From contig NZ_SNVJ01000004.1 in NCBI RefSeq assembly GCF_009829925.1, positions 62,001 through 126,000 on the forward strand: a stretch of DNA of 64,000 nt, read 5' to 3'. This DNA is from Teichococcus coralli. GTDB lineage: Bacteria > Pseudomonadota > Alphaproteobacteria > Acetobacterales > Acetobacteraceae. The notes beneath the pieces are model-generated. The model was not told the origin of the DNA. It was given only the letters and a program-made list of their open reading frames with translations, and made no database searches. The translations under genes were made by a program, and so were the position numbers. Below, one piece after another: positions 33,525 to 41,573 of this stretch (position 1 is the first letter of the stretch; the number at the start of each line of letters is the position of its first letter).

Positions 33525-34825
33525 CGGGCGTGATGGGCGCGCTCTTCGCCGCGCTGTTCGGCATGCTGGCGGTCGGCGCCTGGGTCGGCATCGCGCTGAT
33601 CGCCACATCGCTGGTGCTGCTCTGGGGCTTCCGCAGCCTGCCGGTGGACCGGCTGCTGGCGCAGTACACCTTCAACATCCTGACCACCTCCGAGCTGGTG
33701 GCGCTGCCGCTCTTCATCCTGATGGGCGAGTTCCTGTTTCGCACCCGGCTCTCGCGCTCGCTGTTCAACGGGCTCGCCCCCTGGGCGGCGCTGCTGCCGG
33801 GGCGGCTGCTGCACGTCAACGTGGTGGGCTGCACCATCTTCGCCGCGATCTCCGGCTCCTCGGCCGCGACGACGCAGGTGGTGGGCCGCATCGCGCTCAG
33901 CGAGCTGAAGGCGCGCGGCTACGACCGGCGGATCGCCATCGGCAGCCTGGCGGGGGCGGGCACGCTCGGCTTCCTGATCCCGCCCTCCAGCGTGATGATC
34001 ATCTACGGCGTGCTGGCCGACGAATCGGTGCTGCGGCTATTCACCGCCGGCTTTCTGCCGGGCATGCTGCTGGCCGGCTGCTTCATGGCCTGGGTGATGC
34101 TGCACAGCACGCTGCAGCCGGGGCTGCTGCCGCCGCAGAGCGCCGAGGAGCGCGGCATGCGCTGGGGCCAGCGCTTCGCCGCGCTGCGCGAGCTGGCGCC
34201 GACGCTGTTCCTGATCCTCTGCGTGCTGGGCTCGATGTATGCCGGCATCGCCACGCCCTCCGAGGCGGCCGCGGTGGGCGTGCTGGGCGCCGTGCTGGTG
34301 AGCGGCCTGCAGGGCGAGCTGAACTGGCCGACGCTGCGCGCCATCGGCCTTGGCGCGGCGCAGACCTGCGGCATGATCGGGCTCATCGTGCTCGGCGCCT
34401 CGATCCTGGGCAATGTCGCGGCCATCCTCGGCGTGCCGCGCCAGGTGGCGGAGATCGTCACCAGCTGGGGCCTCTCGCCGCTGATGCTGATCGTGGCGCT
34501 GACGCTGCTCTACCTGATCCTCGGCTGCTTCCTCGACGGCTTCTCGATGATCGTGATGACGCTGCCGGTGGTGCTGCCGCTGGTCACGGCGGCGGGCTTC
34601 GACAAGCTGTGGTTCGGCGTCTACCTCGTCGTCGCCGTGGAGATGGCGCAGATCACGCCGCCGGTGGGGTTCAACCTCTTCGTCATCCAGGGGCTGACGG
34701 GGGAATCGCTCGGCACCATCGCCCGCGTCACGATGCCCTACCTGCTGATCATGACGGGCTTCGTCATCCTGCTGGCATTGGTGCCGGGCATCGTCAGCCT
34801 GGGACCGTCGTTGCTGCTCGGATGA
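33521..34825 (+). CDS. TRAP transporter large permease (DctM family)
   Basis: Twelve-helix ion-coupled permease, 434 residues. Family motifs are LVALPLFILMGEFLFRT, AISGSSAATTQVVGRIALSELKARGYD (split to ISGSSAATT and LSELKARGYDRRIA), and LGFLIPPSSVMIIYGVLADES, with LGCFLDGFSMIVMTLPVVLP late in the protein. Sodium is the usual coupling ion. Final gene of the hyuA-hyuB-dctPQM operon; the inward-facing repeat pair (copy B) begins 5 bp after its stop. Confidence 0.93.
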   Translation: MTGVMGALFAALFGMLAVGAWVGIALIATSLVLLWGFRSLPVDRLLAQYTFNILTTSELVALPLFILMGEFLFRTRLSRSLFNGLAPWAALLPGRLLHVNVVGCTIFAAISGSSAATTQVVGRIALSELKARGYDRRIAIGSLAGAGTLGFLIPPSSVMIIYGVLADESVLRLFTAGFLPGMLLAGCFMAWVMLHSTLQPGLLPPQSAEERGMRWGQRFAALRELAPTLFLILCVLGSMYAGIATPSEAAAVGVLGAVLVSGLQGELNWPTLRAIGLGAAQTCGMIGLIVLGASILGNVAAILGVPRQVAEIVTSWGLSPLMLIVALTLLYLILGCFLDGFSMIVMTLPVVLPLVTAAGFDKLWFGVYLVVAVEMAQITPPVGFNLFVIQGLTGESLGTIARVTMPYLLIMTGFVILLALVPGIVSLGPSLLLG

Positions 34826-34830
34826 AACGC

Positions 34831-35016
34831 CGGGGGAGAATGAATTCTCCCCCCGGACCCCCTCTTCTTTTTTCTGGCAGTTTGGCTGCGCTGGTTCCGC
34901 GCGCGCACGCCGGGGCTCAAACAGCCCCAGCGGTTGTGTTCCGGCGCGACCCTTGCCGCGGGCGTGGGGACTCGAAGAAAGAAGATGGGGGGGCGGGGGG
35001 AATTCTTTCCCCCCGA
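34831..35016. repeat. Dispersed hairpin/pyrimidine repeat, inward-facing pair (copy B)
   Basis: Left arm: perfect stem GGGGGAGAAT-GA-ATTCTCCCCC (34832-34853), then CGGACCCCCTCTTCTTTTTTC and TGGCAGTTTGGC. Right arm inverted: CGAAGAAAGAAGATGGGGGGG followed by stem GGGGGGAA/TTCCCCCC (34995-35014). The core is ~75 bp. It fills the gap between convergent dctM and the FAH-fold gene. Confidence 0.85.
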
Positions 35017-35024
35017 CCTTTTCC

Positions 35025-35714
35025 TCACCCCGCGTAGGTGACGCGCACCTCGCCGACGCCCTCGCAGGTGCCGTGCAGGCTGTCGCCCGGCTTTACGGCG
35101 CTGACGCCGGCCGGCGTGCCGGTCATCAGCAGGTCGCCCGGCAGCAGTTCCACGTAGCGCGAGAGGTAGGCGATGCTTTCCGGCACGGACCAGATCATCT
35201 GGTTCATGTCGCCGGTCTGCTGCACCTTGCCGTTCACGCTGACCTCGATCTTGCCCTTGCCGGGATGGCCAATCTTGGCGGCGGGAACGATGGCGCTGAT
35301 CGGGCAGGACTGGTCGAAGCCCTTGGACAGTTCCCAGGGCCGGCCGAGCTTCTTGGCTTCCGCCTGGATGTCGCGCCGGGTCATGTCCAGGCCGACGGCA
35401 TAGCCATAGACGTGCGAGAGCGCGTCCTCCACGGCGATGTCCTTGCCGCCCTTGCCGATGGCGACGACCAACTCGATCTCGTGGTGCAGGTCCTTGGTCT
35501 GCACGGGGAAGGGCAGGCTGCCGCCGCCGGGCACCACCGCCGTCGCCGGCTTGGCGAAGAAGAAGGGCGGCTCGCGGTCGGGGTCGTGGCCCATCTCGCG
35601 GGCGTGGTCGGCGTAGTTGCGCCCGACGCACCAGATGCGGCGCACCGGGAAGACGGCGGTCTCGCCCTCGACCGGCACGGTGGCCGGCTGCGGGGCCTCG
35701 ATGACGTACTGCAA
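35025..35714 (-). CDS. Fumarylacetoacetate hydrolase family protein (fumarylpyruvate hydrolase-like)
   Basis: Metal-dependent C-C hydrolase or decarboxylase fold of 229 residues. IWCVGRNYADHAREMG opens the domain; metal ligands lie in HHEIELVVAIG (Glu-x-Glu) and the Asp of GYAVGLDMTRRD. The C-terminal LLPGDLLMTGTPAGV is the family GTPxG motif. The start is TTG: GGAGGA lies 6 nt upstream and the product begins with QYVIEAPQP. Size and FFFAKPATAVV resemble fumarylpyruvate/acylpyruvate hydrolases of gentisate-type pathways, but no other such gene is nearby. Confidence 0.87.
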   Translation of the reverse strand: MQYVIEAPQPATVPVEGETAVFPVRRIWCVGRNYADHAREMGHDPDREPPFFFAKPATAVVPGGGSLPFPVQTKDLHHEIELVVAIGKGGKDIAVEDALSHVYGYAVGLDMTRRDIQAEAKKLGRPWELSKGFDQSCPISAIVPAAKIGHPGKGKIEVSVNGKVQQTGDMNQMIWSVPESIAYLSRYVELLPGDLLMTGTPAGVSAVKPGDSLHGTCEGVGEVRVTYAG

Positions 35715-35889
35715 GGCAGGTCCTCCCCTGGCCCGCTGCCGGGCCGGTCCAAGCGGTTGCCCGGATGGGTTAGGAGTGCCCGGAAATCCCGTCAAGCCAG
35801 CGGCCCTGCGCGCGCCGCCGGGGCGCAATCCGGTGTTGGCCGCGGGGAGGGGAATGCTAGGCTGGCCGCCTCTGCGGAGGGAGGTGGCG

Positions 35890-37290
35890 ATGGGCCGCTA
35901 TGTCAGCGACTTCCGGGGCGAGCGGCACCGCTTCGACGACCTGCGGGCGGTGCTGGTCAAGGCCTCCCCCCGCCGATCGGGCGACGAGCTGGCCGGGCTG
36001 GCGGCCGAGAGCGACGCCCAGCGCATCGCCGCCCGCGCCGTGCTGGCCGACCTGCCGCTGACCCGCTTCCTGGAGGAGCCGCTGGTCCCCTACGAGCGGG
36101 ACGAGGTGACGCGGCTGATCCAGGACACGCAGGACCTGGCCGCCTTCGCCGCCGTCCGGCACCTCACGGTGGGCGGGCTGCGGGACTGGCTGCTCTCCGA
36201 CGCGGCCTCCGCCGAGGCGCTGGCCGCCCTGGCGCCGGGGCTGACGCCGGAGATGGCCGCCGCCGCCTCCAAGCTGATGCGCAACCAGGACCTGATCGCG
36301 GTGGCGCGCCGCTGCCGGGTGGTCACCGCCTTCCGCAGCACGGTCGGCCTGCCCGGGCGGCTGGCCACCCGCCTGCAGCCCAACCACCCGACGGACGACC
36401 TGCGCGGCATCGCCGCCGCCACGCTGGACGGGCTGCTGCTCGGCGCGGGCGATGCGGTGATCGGCGTCAACCCGGCCACCGACAGCCTGCCCAACTGCCT
36501 GGCGCTGCTGGAGATGCTGGACGGGCTGCGCGCCCGCCACGCCATCCCGACGCAGACCTGCGTGCTGACGCATGTGACCAACGCCATCCGCCTCGTCGAG
36601 CGCGGCGCGCCGGTGGACCTGGTGTTCCAGTCCATCGCCGGCACCGAGGCGGCCAATGCCGGCTTCGGCGTCAGCCTCTCCGTGCTGCGGGAGGCGCGGG
36701 AGGCCGCGCTGGCCCTCAAGCGCGGGACGGTGGGCGACAACGTCATGTATTTCGAGACCGGCCAGGGCGCCGCCCTTTCCGCCGAGGCGCATCACGGCAT
36801 CGACCAGCAGACGGTGGAGGCCCGCAGCTACGCCGTCGCGCGCGCCTTCCGCCCGCTGCTGGTGAACACCGTGGTCGGCTTCATCGGGCCGGAATACCTC
36901 TATGACGGCAAGCAGATCATCCGCGCCGGGCTGGAGGACCACTTCTGCGCCAAGCTGCTCGGCGTCCCGATGGGGGTGGACGTCTGCTACACCAACCATG
37001 CCGAGGCCGACCAGGACGACATGGACACGCTGATGACGCTGCTCGCCGTCGCCGGCTGCAACTTCATCATCACCGTGCCGGGCGCCGACGACGTCATGCT
37101 CAACTACCAGAGCACCTCCTTCCATGACGCGCTCTATCTCCGCTCCACGCTCGGCCTGCGCGCCGCGCCGGAGTTCGAGGCCTGGCTGGAGGCGATGGGC
37201 ATGATGGACGATGCCGGCCGCATCCGCCCCCTGGCGGAAGCCCCGACGCGCCGCCTGCTGGCGGGCGGAGGCGTCGCCGATGCCGCCTGA
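35890..37290 (+). CDS. eutB: Ethanolamine ammonia-lyase large subunit
   Basis: Adenosylcobalamin-dependent cleavage of ethanolamine to acetaldehyde and ammonia; EutB holds the TIM-barrel active site. 466 residues, usual for the family. Seen: KLMRNQDLIAVARRCRVVTAFRSTVG, RLQPNHPTDD, VIGVNPATDS, QSIAGTEAANAGFGVSL, YFETGQGAALSAEAHHGIDQQT, YTNHAEADQDDMD and FIITVPGADDVMLNYQSTSFHD, all matching EutB. GGAGG lies eight bases before the ATG. It overlaps eutC by 11 nt. No cobalamin riboswitch was recognised upstream, and no carboxysome-like shell, EutA, EutH or regulator gene is adjacent. Confidence 0.96.
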   Translation: MGRYVSDFRGERHRFDDLRAVLVKASPRRSGDELAGLAAESDAQRIAARAVLADLPLTRFLEEPLVPYERDEVTRLIQDTQDLAAFAAVRHLTVGGLRDWLLSDAASAEALAALAPGLTPEMAAAASKLMRNQDLIAVARRCRVVTAFRSTVGLPGRLATRLQPNHPTDDLRGIAAATLDGLLLGAGDAVIGVNPATDSLPNCLALLEMLDGLRARHAIPTQTCVLTHVTNAIRLVERGAPVDLVFQSIAGTEAANAGFGVSLSVLREAREAALALKRGTVGDNVMYFETGQGAALSAEAHHGIDQQTVEARSYAVARAFRPLLVNTVVGFIGPEYLYDGKQIIRAGLEDHFCAKLLGVPMGVDVCYTNHAEADQDDMDTLMTLLAVAGCNFIITVPGADDVMLNYQSTSFHDALYLRSTLGLRAAPEFEAWLEAMGMMDDAGRIRPLAEAPTRRLLAGGGVADAA

Positions 37291-38029
37291 GCGCGACACC
37301 CCTGCGACCGATCCCTGGACCCCGCTGCGGCGGATGACCCCGGCGCGCATCGGCCTCGGCCGCCGCGGCGACGCGCCGCCGCTGGAGGCGGTGCTCGACT
37401 TCCAGCTCGCCCATGCCCGCGCCCGGGATGCGGTTCATGCCGCATTGGACGTCGATGCGCTTGCCGCCGCGCTGGAAGGGCGGCCGCATGTCGCCGTGCG
37501 CAGCCAGGCGCCGGAGCGCGGCACCTATCTGCGCCGCCCGGACCTCGGGCGCCGGCTTGAACCGGCCTGCCTGGAGGCGCTCCCGCGCGGCGAGTGGGAT
37601 GCGGTCTTCGTGCTGGCCGATGGACTTTCCGCCACGGCGGTGCAGCGGCATGCCGTTCCGTTGCTGAATGCCACCCTGGCCCGGCTGCCGGGTTTTCGCG
37701 TCGCGCCCGTCGTCATCGCCACCCAGGCACGGGTGGCGCTGGGCGACGAGATCGGCGCCGCCATTGGCGCGCGGCTCTGTGCCATGCTGATCGGTGAGCG
37801 GCCCGGGCTTTCGGTGGCGGACAGCCTGGGCGTCTACCTCACCCATGCCCCGCAAAGCGGGCGGCGGGACTCGGAGCGCAACTGCATCTCCAACATCCAC
37901 CAGTCCGGCGGGCTCTCCTATGCGGCCGCGGCCGACAAGCTCGCTTGGCTGATGGCCGAGGCGCTGCGGCTGAAGCTAACGGGGATCGGGCTGAAGGACG
38001 AGCAGCAGGCGGCGCTGCCGGAAGCGTAA
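37280..38029 (+). CDS. eutC: Ethanolamine ammonia-lyase small subunit
   Basis: Small subunit, 249 residues, contributing to cobalamin binding. Typical pieces are DPWTPLRRMTPARIGLGRRG, HARARDAVHAALD, VRSQAPERGTYLRRPDLGR, PGLSVADSLGVYLTHAP and DSERNCISNIHQSGGLSYAAAADKL. The ATG is inside eutB with GGAGG upstream. Its TAA stop is part of the stem of the following terminator. Confidence 0.95.
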   Translation: MPPERDTPATDPWTPLRRMTPARIGLGRRGDAPPLEAVLDFQLAHARARDAVHAALDVDALAAALEGRPHVAVRSQAPERGTYLRRPDLGRRLEPACLEALPRGEWDAVFVLADGLSATAVQRHAVPLLNATLARLPGFRVAPVVIATQARVALGDEIGAAIGARLCAMLIGERPGLSVADSLGVYLTHAPQSGRRDSERNCISNIHQSGGLSYAAAADKLAWLMAEALRLKLTGIGLKDEQQAALPEA

Positions 38030-38065
38030 GGCCGGGGAAGTTCCTTCCCCGGCCTTCCCCTTTTC
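38028..38065. terminator. Bidirectional Rho-independent terminator, eutC/zwf
   Basis: Perfect 13-bp stem AAGGCCGGGGAAG (38028-38040) and CTTCCCCGGCCTT (38044-38056) with a TTC loop, followed on the plus strand by CCCCTTTTC. It lies between the convergent stops of eutC and zwf and overlaps both gene ends. Confidence 0.82.
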
Positions 38066-39542
38066 AGTCCTCGCTCTCGTACCAGGTGCGCCCGTCACGC
38101 TCGATCATGGCGATCGCCGCGGTCGGCCCCCAGCTTCCCGCGACATAGGGGCGCGGTCCCTCCGGGCGCTCGGCCCAGGTCTCCAGCAGCGGCTCGACCC
38201 AGCCCCAGGCGGCCTCCACCTCGTCGCGCCGCATGAAGAGGGTGGTGTTGCCGCGCACCACGTCCATCAGCAGGCGCTCATAGGCGTCGGGGTAGCGGAT
38301 GCCGAAGGTCTTCTCGAAGCTGATGTCGAGGCCGGTCGGGCGCAGGTGCAGGCCGCCGGGGCCGGGCTCCTTGGTCATCATCTCCAGCCGCATGCCTTCC
38401 TCGGGCTGCAGGCGGATCAGCAGGCGGTTCGGCTGCAGGTCATGCTGCTCGCGCGGGAAGATGCTGAAGGGCGGCGTGCGGAACTGGATGACGATCTCGG
38501 AAACCTTGCGCGGCAGCCGCTTGCCGGTGCGCAGGTAGAAGGGCACGCCGGCCCAGCGCCAGGAGTTCACCTGCACCTTCAGCGCCACGAAGGTCTCGGT
38601 CAGGCTGCGTTCGGTGCCGCCGATATCGGCGAGATAGCCGGGCACCGGGTGGCCGTTGGCCGCCCCCGCCGTGTACTGGCCGCGCACGGTGAAGCTGTTC
38701 ACCTCGTGCGGCTCCACCCGGCGCAGGGCGCGCAGCACCTTCAGCTTCTCGTCGCGCACCGCGTCGGCGTCGAGCGAGATCGGGCTTTCCATGGCCAGCA
38801 GGCAGAGCAGCTGGAGCATGTGGTTCTGCACCATGTCGCGCAGCGCGCCGGAGCGGTCGTAGTAGCCGCCGCGCCCCTCCACGCCGACCGTCTCGGCCAC
38901 CGTGATCTGCACGTGGTCGATCATGTCGGCGTGCCACAGCCGCTCGAAGATCGGGTTGGCGAAGCGCAGCGCCAGCAGGTTCTGCACCGTCTCCTTGCCG
39001 AGGTAGTGGTCGATGCGGAAGATCTGCGACTCCGGCATCACCTCGCCCACCGCGTTGTTGATGGCGCGCGCCGAGGCGAGGTCGTGGCCGATCGGCTTCT
39101 CCAGCACCACGCGGGAAAGCGGGTGCAGCCCGCCATGCCGCGCGAGCTTCTGGCAGATCGGGCCGTAAAGCTCGGGCGAGGTGGCGAGGTAGAAGGGCCG
39201 CACCTGCTCCGGCCGCTCCTTGAGGATGGCGACCAGGGCCGCCCAGCCCTCGTCGGAAAGCGCGTCCACCGTCTGGTAGCGGATCAGGGCAAGAAAGCCC
39301 TGCAGCGTCTCGGCATCGAGGCTGGCCGGAGTGACGAACTGGCGCAGCGCCGCCTCCGCCTTGGCGCGGTATTCCTCGGTCTCCATGGCGGTGCGCGCGA
39401 CGGCGATGATGCGGCTGGTCGGAGAGAACTGCCGGTCCCGGAAACGGTCGTAGAGCGCGGGCAGGAGCTTGCGCATCGTCAGGTCGCCCGTCGCGCCGAA
39501 GACGACGCAATCGAAAGGCGCTACGGGTAGAAATCGGGCCAT
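38064..39542 (-). CDS. zwf: Glucose-6-phosphate 1-dehydrogenase
   Basis: NADP-dependent oxidation of glucose-6-phosphate, entry to the Entner-Doudoroff and pentose phosphate pathways. 492 residues. The nucleotide motif VVFGATGDLTMRKLLPALY is near residue 14, and the active-site signature RIDHYLGKETVQNLLALRF near residue 175 contains the catalytic His/Asp and Lys. ANPIFERLW and FYLRTGKRLPRK are further landmarks. GAGG lies about 10 nt before the ATG at 39542. No pgl, edd or gnd is adjacent, so it is detached from its usual cluster. Confidence 0.96.
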   Translation of the reverse strand: MARFLPVAPFDCVVFGATGDLTMRKLLPALYDRFRDRQFSPTSRIIAVARTAMETEEYRAKAEAALRQFVTPASLDAETLQGFLALIRYQTVDALSDEGWAALVAILKERPEQVRPFYLATSPELYGPICQKLARHGGLHPLSRVVLEKPIGHDLASARAINNAVGEVMPESQIFRIDHYLGKETVQNLLALRFANPIFERLWHADMIDHVQITVAETVGVEGRGGYYDRSGALRDMVQNHMLQLLCLLAMESPISLDADAVRDEKLKVLRALRRVEPHEVNSFTVRGQYTAGAANGHPVPGYLADIGGTERSLTETFVALKVQVNSWRWAGVPFYLRTGKRLPRKVSEIVIQFRTPPFSIFPREQHDLQPNRLLIRLQPEEGMRLEMMTKEPGPGGLHLRPTGLDISFEKTFGIRYPDAYERLLMDVVRGNTTLFMRRDEVEAAWGWVEPLLETWAERPEGPRPYVAGSWGPTAAIAMIERDGRTWYESED

Positions 39543-39688
39543 GCTGCCGCTCCTCAAGGATCAGAGGGAGGGCGCAAGGTAGCGTGCTGCGGCGCGAGGC
39601 TCCACGCGTGATCTGCGCTGTCGCTGCGGCCCATGGAAGGGGCGGGGCGGGCCAGCGATCTGGCCTGTCATCTGTTTGCCCCCGCCGC

Positions 39689-39718
39689 GGTTGACAACGC
39701 GCCGGTTGACAACGCGCC
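39689..39718. repeat. Tandem 15-bp repeat in divergent promoter region
   Basis: GGTTGACAACGCGCC occurs twice head-to-tail. Each unit contains TTGACA, a perfect -35 hexamer, and the near-palindrome GTTG-A-CAAC. It sits 147 bp upstream of zwf's start and 65 bp upstream of the serine hydrolase in their shared divergent region. This could be a duplicated operator or a promoter duplication. Confidence 0.5.
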
Positions 39719-39782
39719 TGGGATCGGGCGGAGCGAAGCACGGCGGCCGTGGTCCGCCCGGAACAGTGGGGAAGCTGCGACG

Positions 39783-41276
39783 ATGTCTCTCTCCTGGCGG
39801 CAGGCGGCGTCCTGCGCGGCCGAGTTGGTATCGGGCTGGAGGGCGGACGAGCCGGGGGGCCTGGTGCTCGGCTTCGACGCCTCCGGACCGCGCTTCGTCG
39901 AGGCGCGCGGCCTCGCCAGCATCGAGCACGGCCTGCCCTTCGGCCTCGCGACGCCGACGCGGCTGGCCTCCATCACCAAGCATGTGTTCTGCGCCGTCGC
40001 CTTGCGCGAGGGGATGGACATGGCGGCCCCGCTCGGCGCGCTGGTGCCGGACCTGCCGGAGGCGGTCGCCGCCGTGCCGCTCGGCCGCGCGCTGGGCATG
40101 ACCGGCGGCCTGCCGGACCTGGTGGAGAGCTTCGGCCTCCTGGGCGTGCCCGCCAGCGCGAGCTTCGGCCGCGCCACCCTGCTGGCGATGGCGCGCGCCC
40201 TGCCCAGGCTGAACTTCGCGCCTGGCGCCAGCATCTCCTACACCAACACCGGCTACCGGCTGGCCGAGTCGGCGCTCCCCGCCCCCTTGGGCGCCTTGCT
40301 GGAGCGGCACTTCCCAGGCCTCGGCTTCTTCTATCCGGAAGACGAGACGGTGCCGGTGCCCGGCCTCGCCACCGGGTACTGGCGCGACGCCGGGCTTGGC
40401 TGGCGGCGCGGCCGCTACGGGCTGAACTACTCGGCCTCGGGCGGCCTCGCCTGCTCGGCCGAGGCGCTGATGCGCTGGTCCTTGCGCCTGCTGGCCGGGC
40501 AGGGCGGCACGGCCGGGCTGTGGGAGGCGCTCACCCGCTCCGGCAAGCTGCGGGACGGGCGCGAGACCGGCTATGGCCTCGGCCTCTCCCGCGTTCCGCT
40601 GGAAGGGCCGGTGCTCTGGGGCCATGGCGGCTCGCTGCCGGGCTACAAGAACCACCTGCTGCTGGCCCCGGAGCTGGGCGCCGGCGTCATCGTCCTCAGC
40701 AACCGCGAGGAGACCGGCGCCTATCGCCTGTCCCTTGCGGTCATGGCGGCGCTGGCGGGGCTGACCCTGCCGCCAGCCGGCCGTCTTCCCGCCGGCCTCT
40801 TCGCGCAGGCGGATGGCCCGTTCTGGGTGGAATCCACGGGCGACTCGCTTTTCCTGCTGGGCGCGCAGGAGGCCCTGACCCAGGGAGGCGGCGGGCTGGT
40901 GCATGGGTTGCAGGCGCATCTGGCCTTCGCCGTGCGGGCGGCGGCGGACGGCACGCTGGAAGGCAGCCTCGGCCACCAGGAATGCCGCCTGCTGCCCGTG
41001 CCGGAGGACGCCGCGCTCGATCCGCGCCTGCTCGGCGACTGGGTGGGCGAGGAACTGGGCTGCGAGGCCCGGCTGACCGTGGCCGAGGGAGGCCGCCTAT
41101 GCCTGCCTGGCCAGCCCCGGCAGTGGACGGCGTTGCGCCCCCTCGGCCCCGGCAAGGCGCTGGCGGAGCGTGCGTCCCCGCCCTCGCGCAGCCGCTTCGC
41201 GCTCTGGCTGGCGGCGCCCGACGAGCTGCGCCTTGTCTCGCAGCGCAGCCGGGTGCTCACCTTCCGGCGCGGCTGA
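39783..41276 (+). CDS. Serine hydrolase of the beta-lactamase/D-aminopeptidase family
   Basis: 497-residue hydrolase: an N-terminal penicillin-binding-type catalytic domain (~1-330) and a C-terminal domain rich in predicted beta strands (~340-497), the layout of Ochrobactrum D-aminopeptidase (DAP). Catalytic motifs: SxxK as S63-I-T-K66 (RLASITKHVF), YxN in ISYTNTGY, and HxG in WGHGGSLPGYKNH. The beginning is set by ATG at 39783 with GGGGAAG upstream. No export signal. Function may be D-aminopeptidase, amidase or esterase. A degenerate single arm of the dispersed repeat and a 9-bp tandem repeat follow its stop. Confidence 0.85.
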   Translation: MSLSWRQAASCAAELVSGWRADEPGGLVLGFDASGPRFVEARGLASIEHGLPFGLATPTRLASITKHVFCAVALREGMDMAAPLGALVPDLPEAVAAVPLGRALGMTGGLPDLVESFGLLGVPASASFGRATLLAMARALPRLNFAPGASISYTNTGYRLAESALPAPLGALLERHFPGLGFFYPEDETVPVPGLATGYWRDAGLGWRRGRYGLNYSASGGLACSAEALMRWSLRLLAGQGGTAGLWEALTRSGKLRDGRETGYGLGLSRVPLEGPVLWGHGGSLPGYKNHLLLAPELGAGVIVLSNREETGAYRLSLAVMAALAGLTLPPAGRLPAGLFAQADGPFWVESTGDSLFLLGAQEALTQGGGGLVHGLQAHLAFAVRAAADGTLEGSLGHQECRLLPVPEDAALDPRLLGDWVGEELGCEARLTVAEGGRLCLPGQPRQWTALRPLGPGKALAERASPPSRSRFALWLAAPDELRLVSQRSRVLTFRRG

Positions 41277-41331
41277 AAAGATGGGGGAAAGAAAGAACTC
41301 CCCGGCTTCCCCTCCTCTGGCCCGTTCTGGC
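41277..41331. repeat. Dispersed hairpin/pyrimidine repeat, degenerate single arm (copy C)
   Basis: GGGGGAAAGAAAGAACTCCCC followed by GGCTTCCCCTCCTCTGGCC and GTTCTGGCG, seven bases after the stop of the serine hydrolase. It matches the left-arm layout (stem, C-rich, T/C-rich, CTGGCG end) but the stem is imperfect. Confidence 0.55.
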
Positions 41332-41340
41332 GCTGTCCGC

Positions 41341-41385
41341 CAGGAGCGCAGGGAGCGCCAGGAGCGCAGGGAGCGCAGGGAGCGG
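41341..41385. repeat. Short tandem repeat, 9-bp unit x5
   Basis: Five head-to-tail copies of a 9-bp unit alternating CAGGAGCGC and AGGGAGCGC; the first 18-bp dimer (41341-41358) is repeated exactly at 41359-41376. It occupies what would be the core of a repeat element in the 297-bp gap before nadE. The remaining gap (41386-41573) shows nothing further except the nadE leader. Confidence 0.8.
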
Positions 41386-41573
41386 CGGAGGAGGAGGGAG
41401 GAGGCAAGGCGCCCCATCCCTGCCGGCCCGCACTGCCCGTGCGGACACCCCCCAGGCTTGGCCGGGCCGGTCCTTTTCACGGCGGGAAAGGGAACCCCCG
41501 GCGGAGCCGCCGCGTTCCCCTTGCGCGGGCAGGTGACTGGACGGAAAGCCCGCTGCAAGGGCAGGCTGCGCGC

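Noticed and set aside
35715-35889. Cobalamin riboswitch before eutB
   Set aside because: The 175-bp gap lacks a recognisable B12-box (GCCACTG-like) or the usual conserved core.
41341-41385. Possible CRISPR array
   Set aside because: Units are 9 bp, contiguous and without unique spacers; it is a simple tandem repeat.
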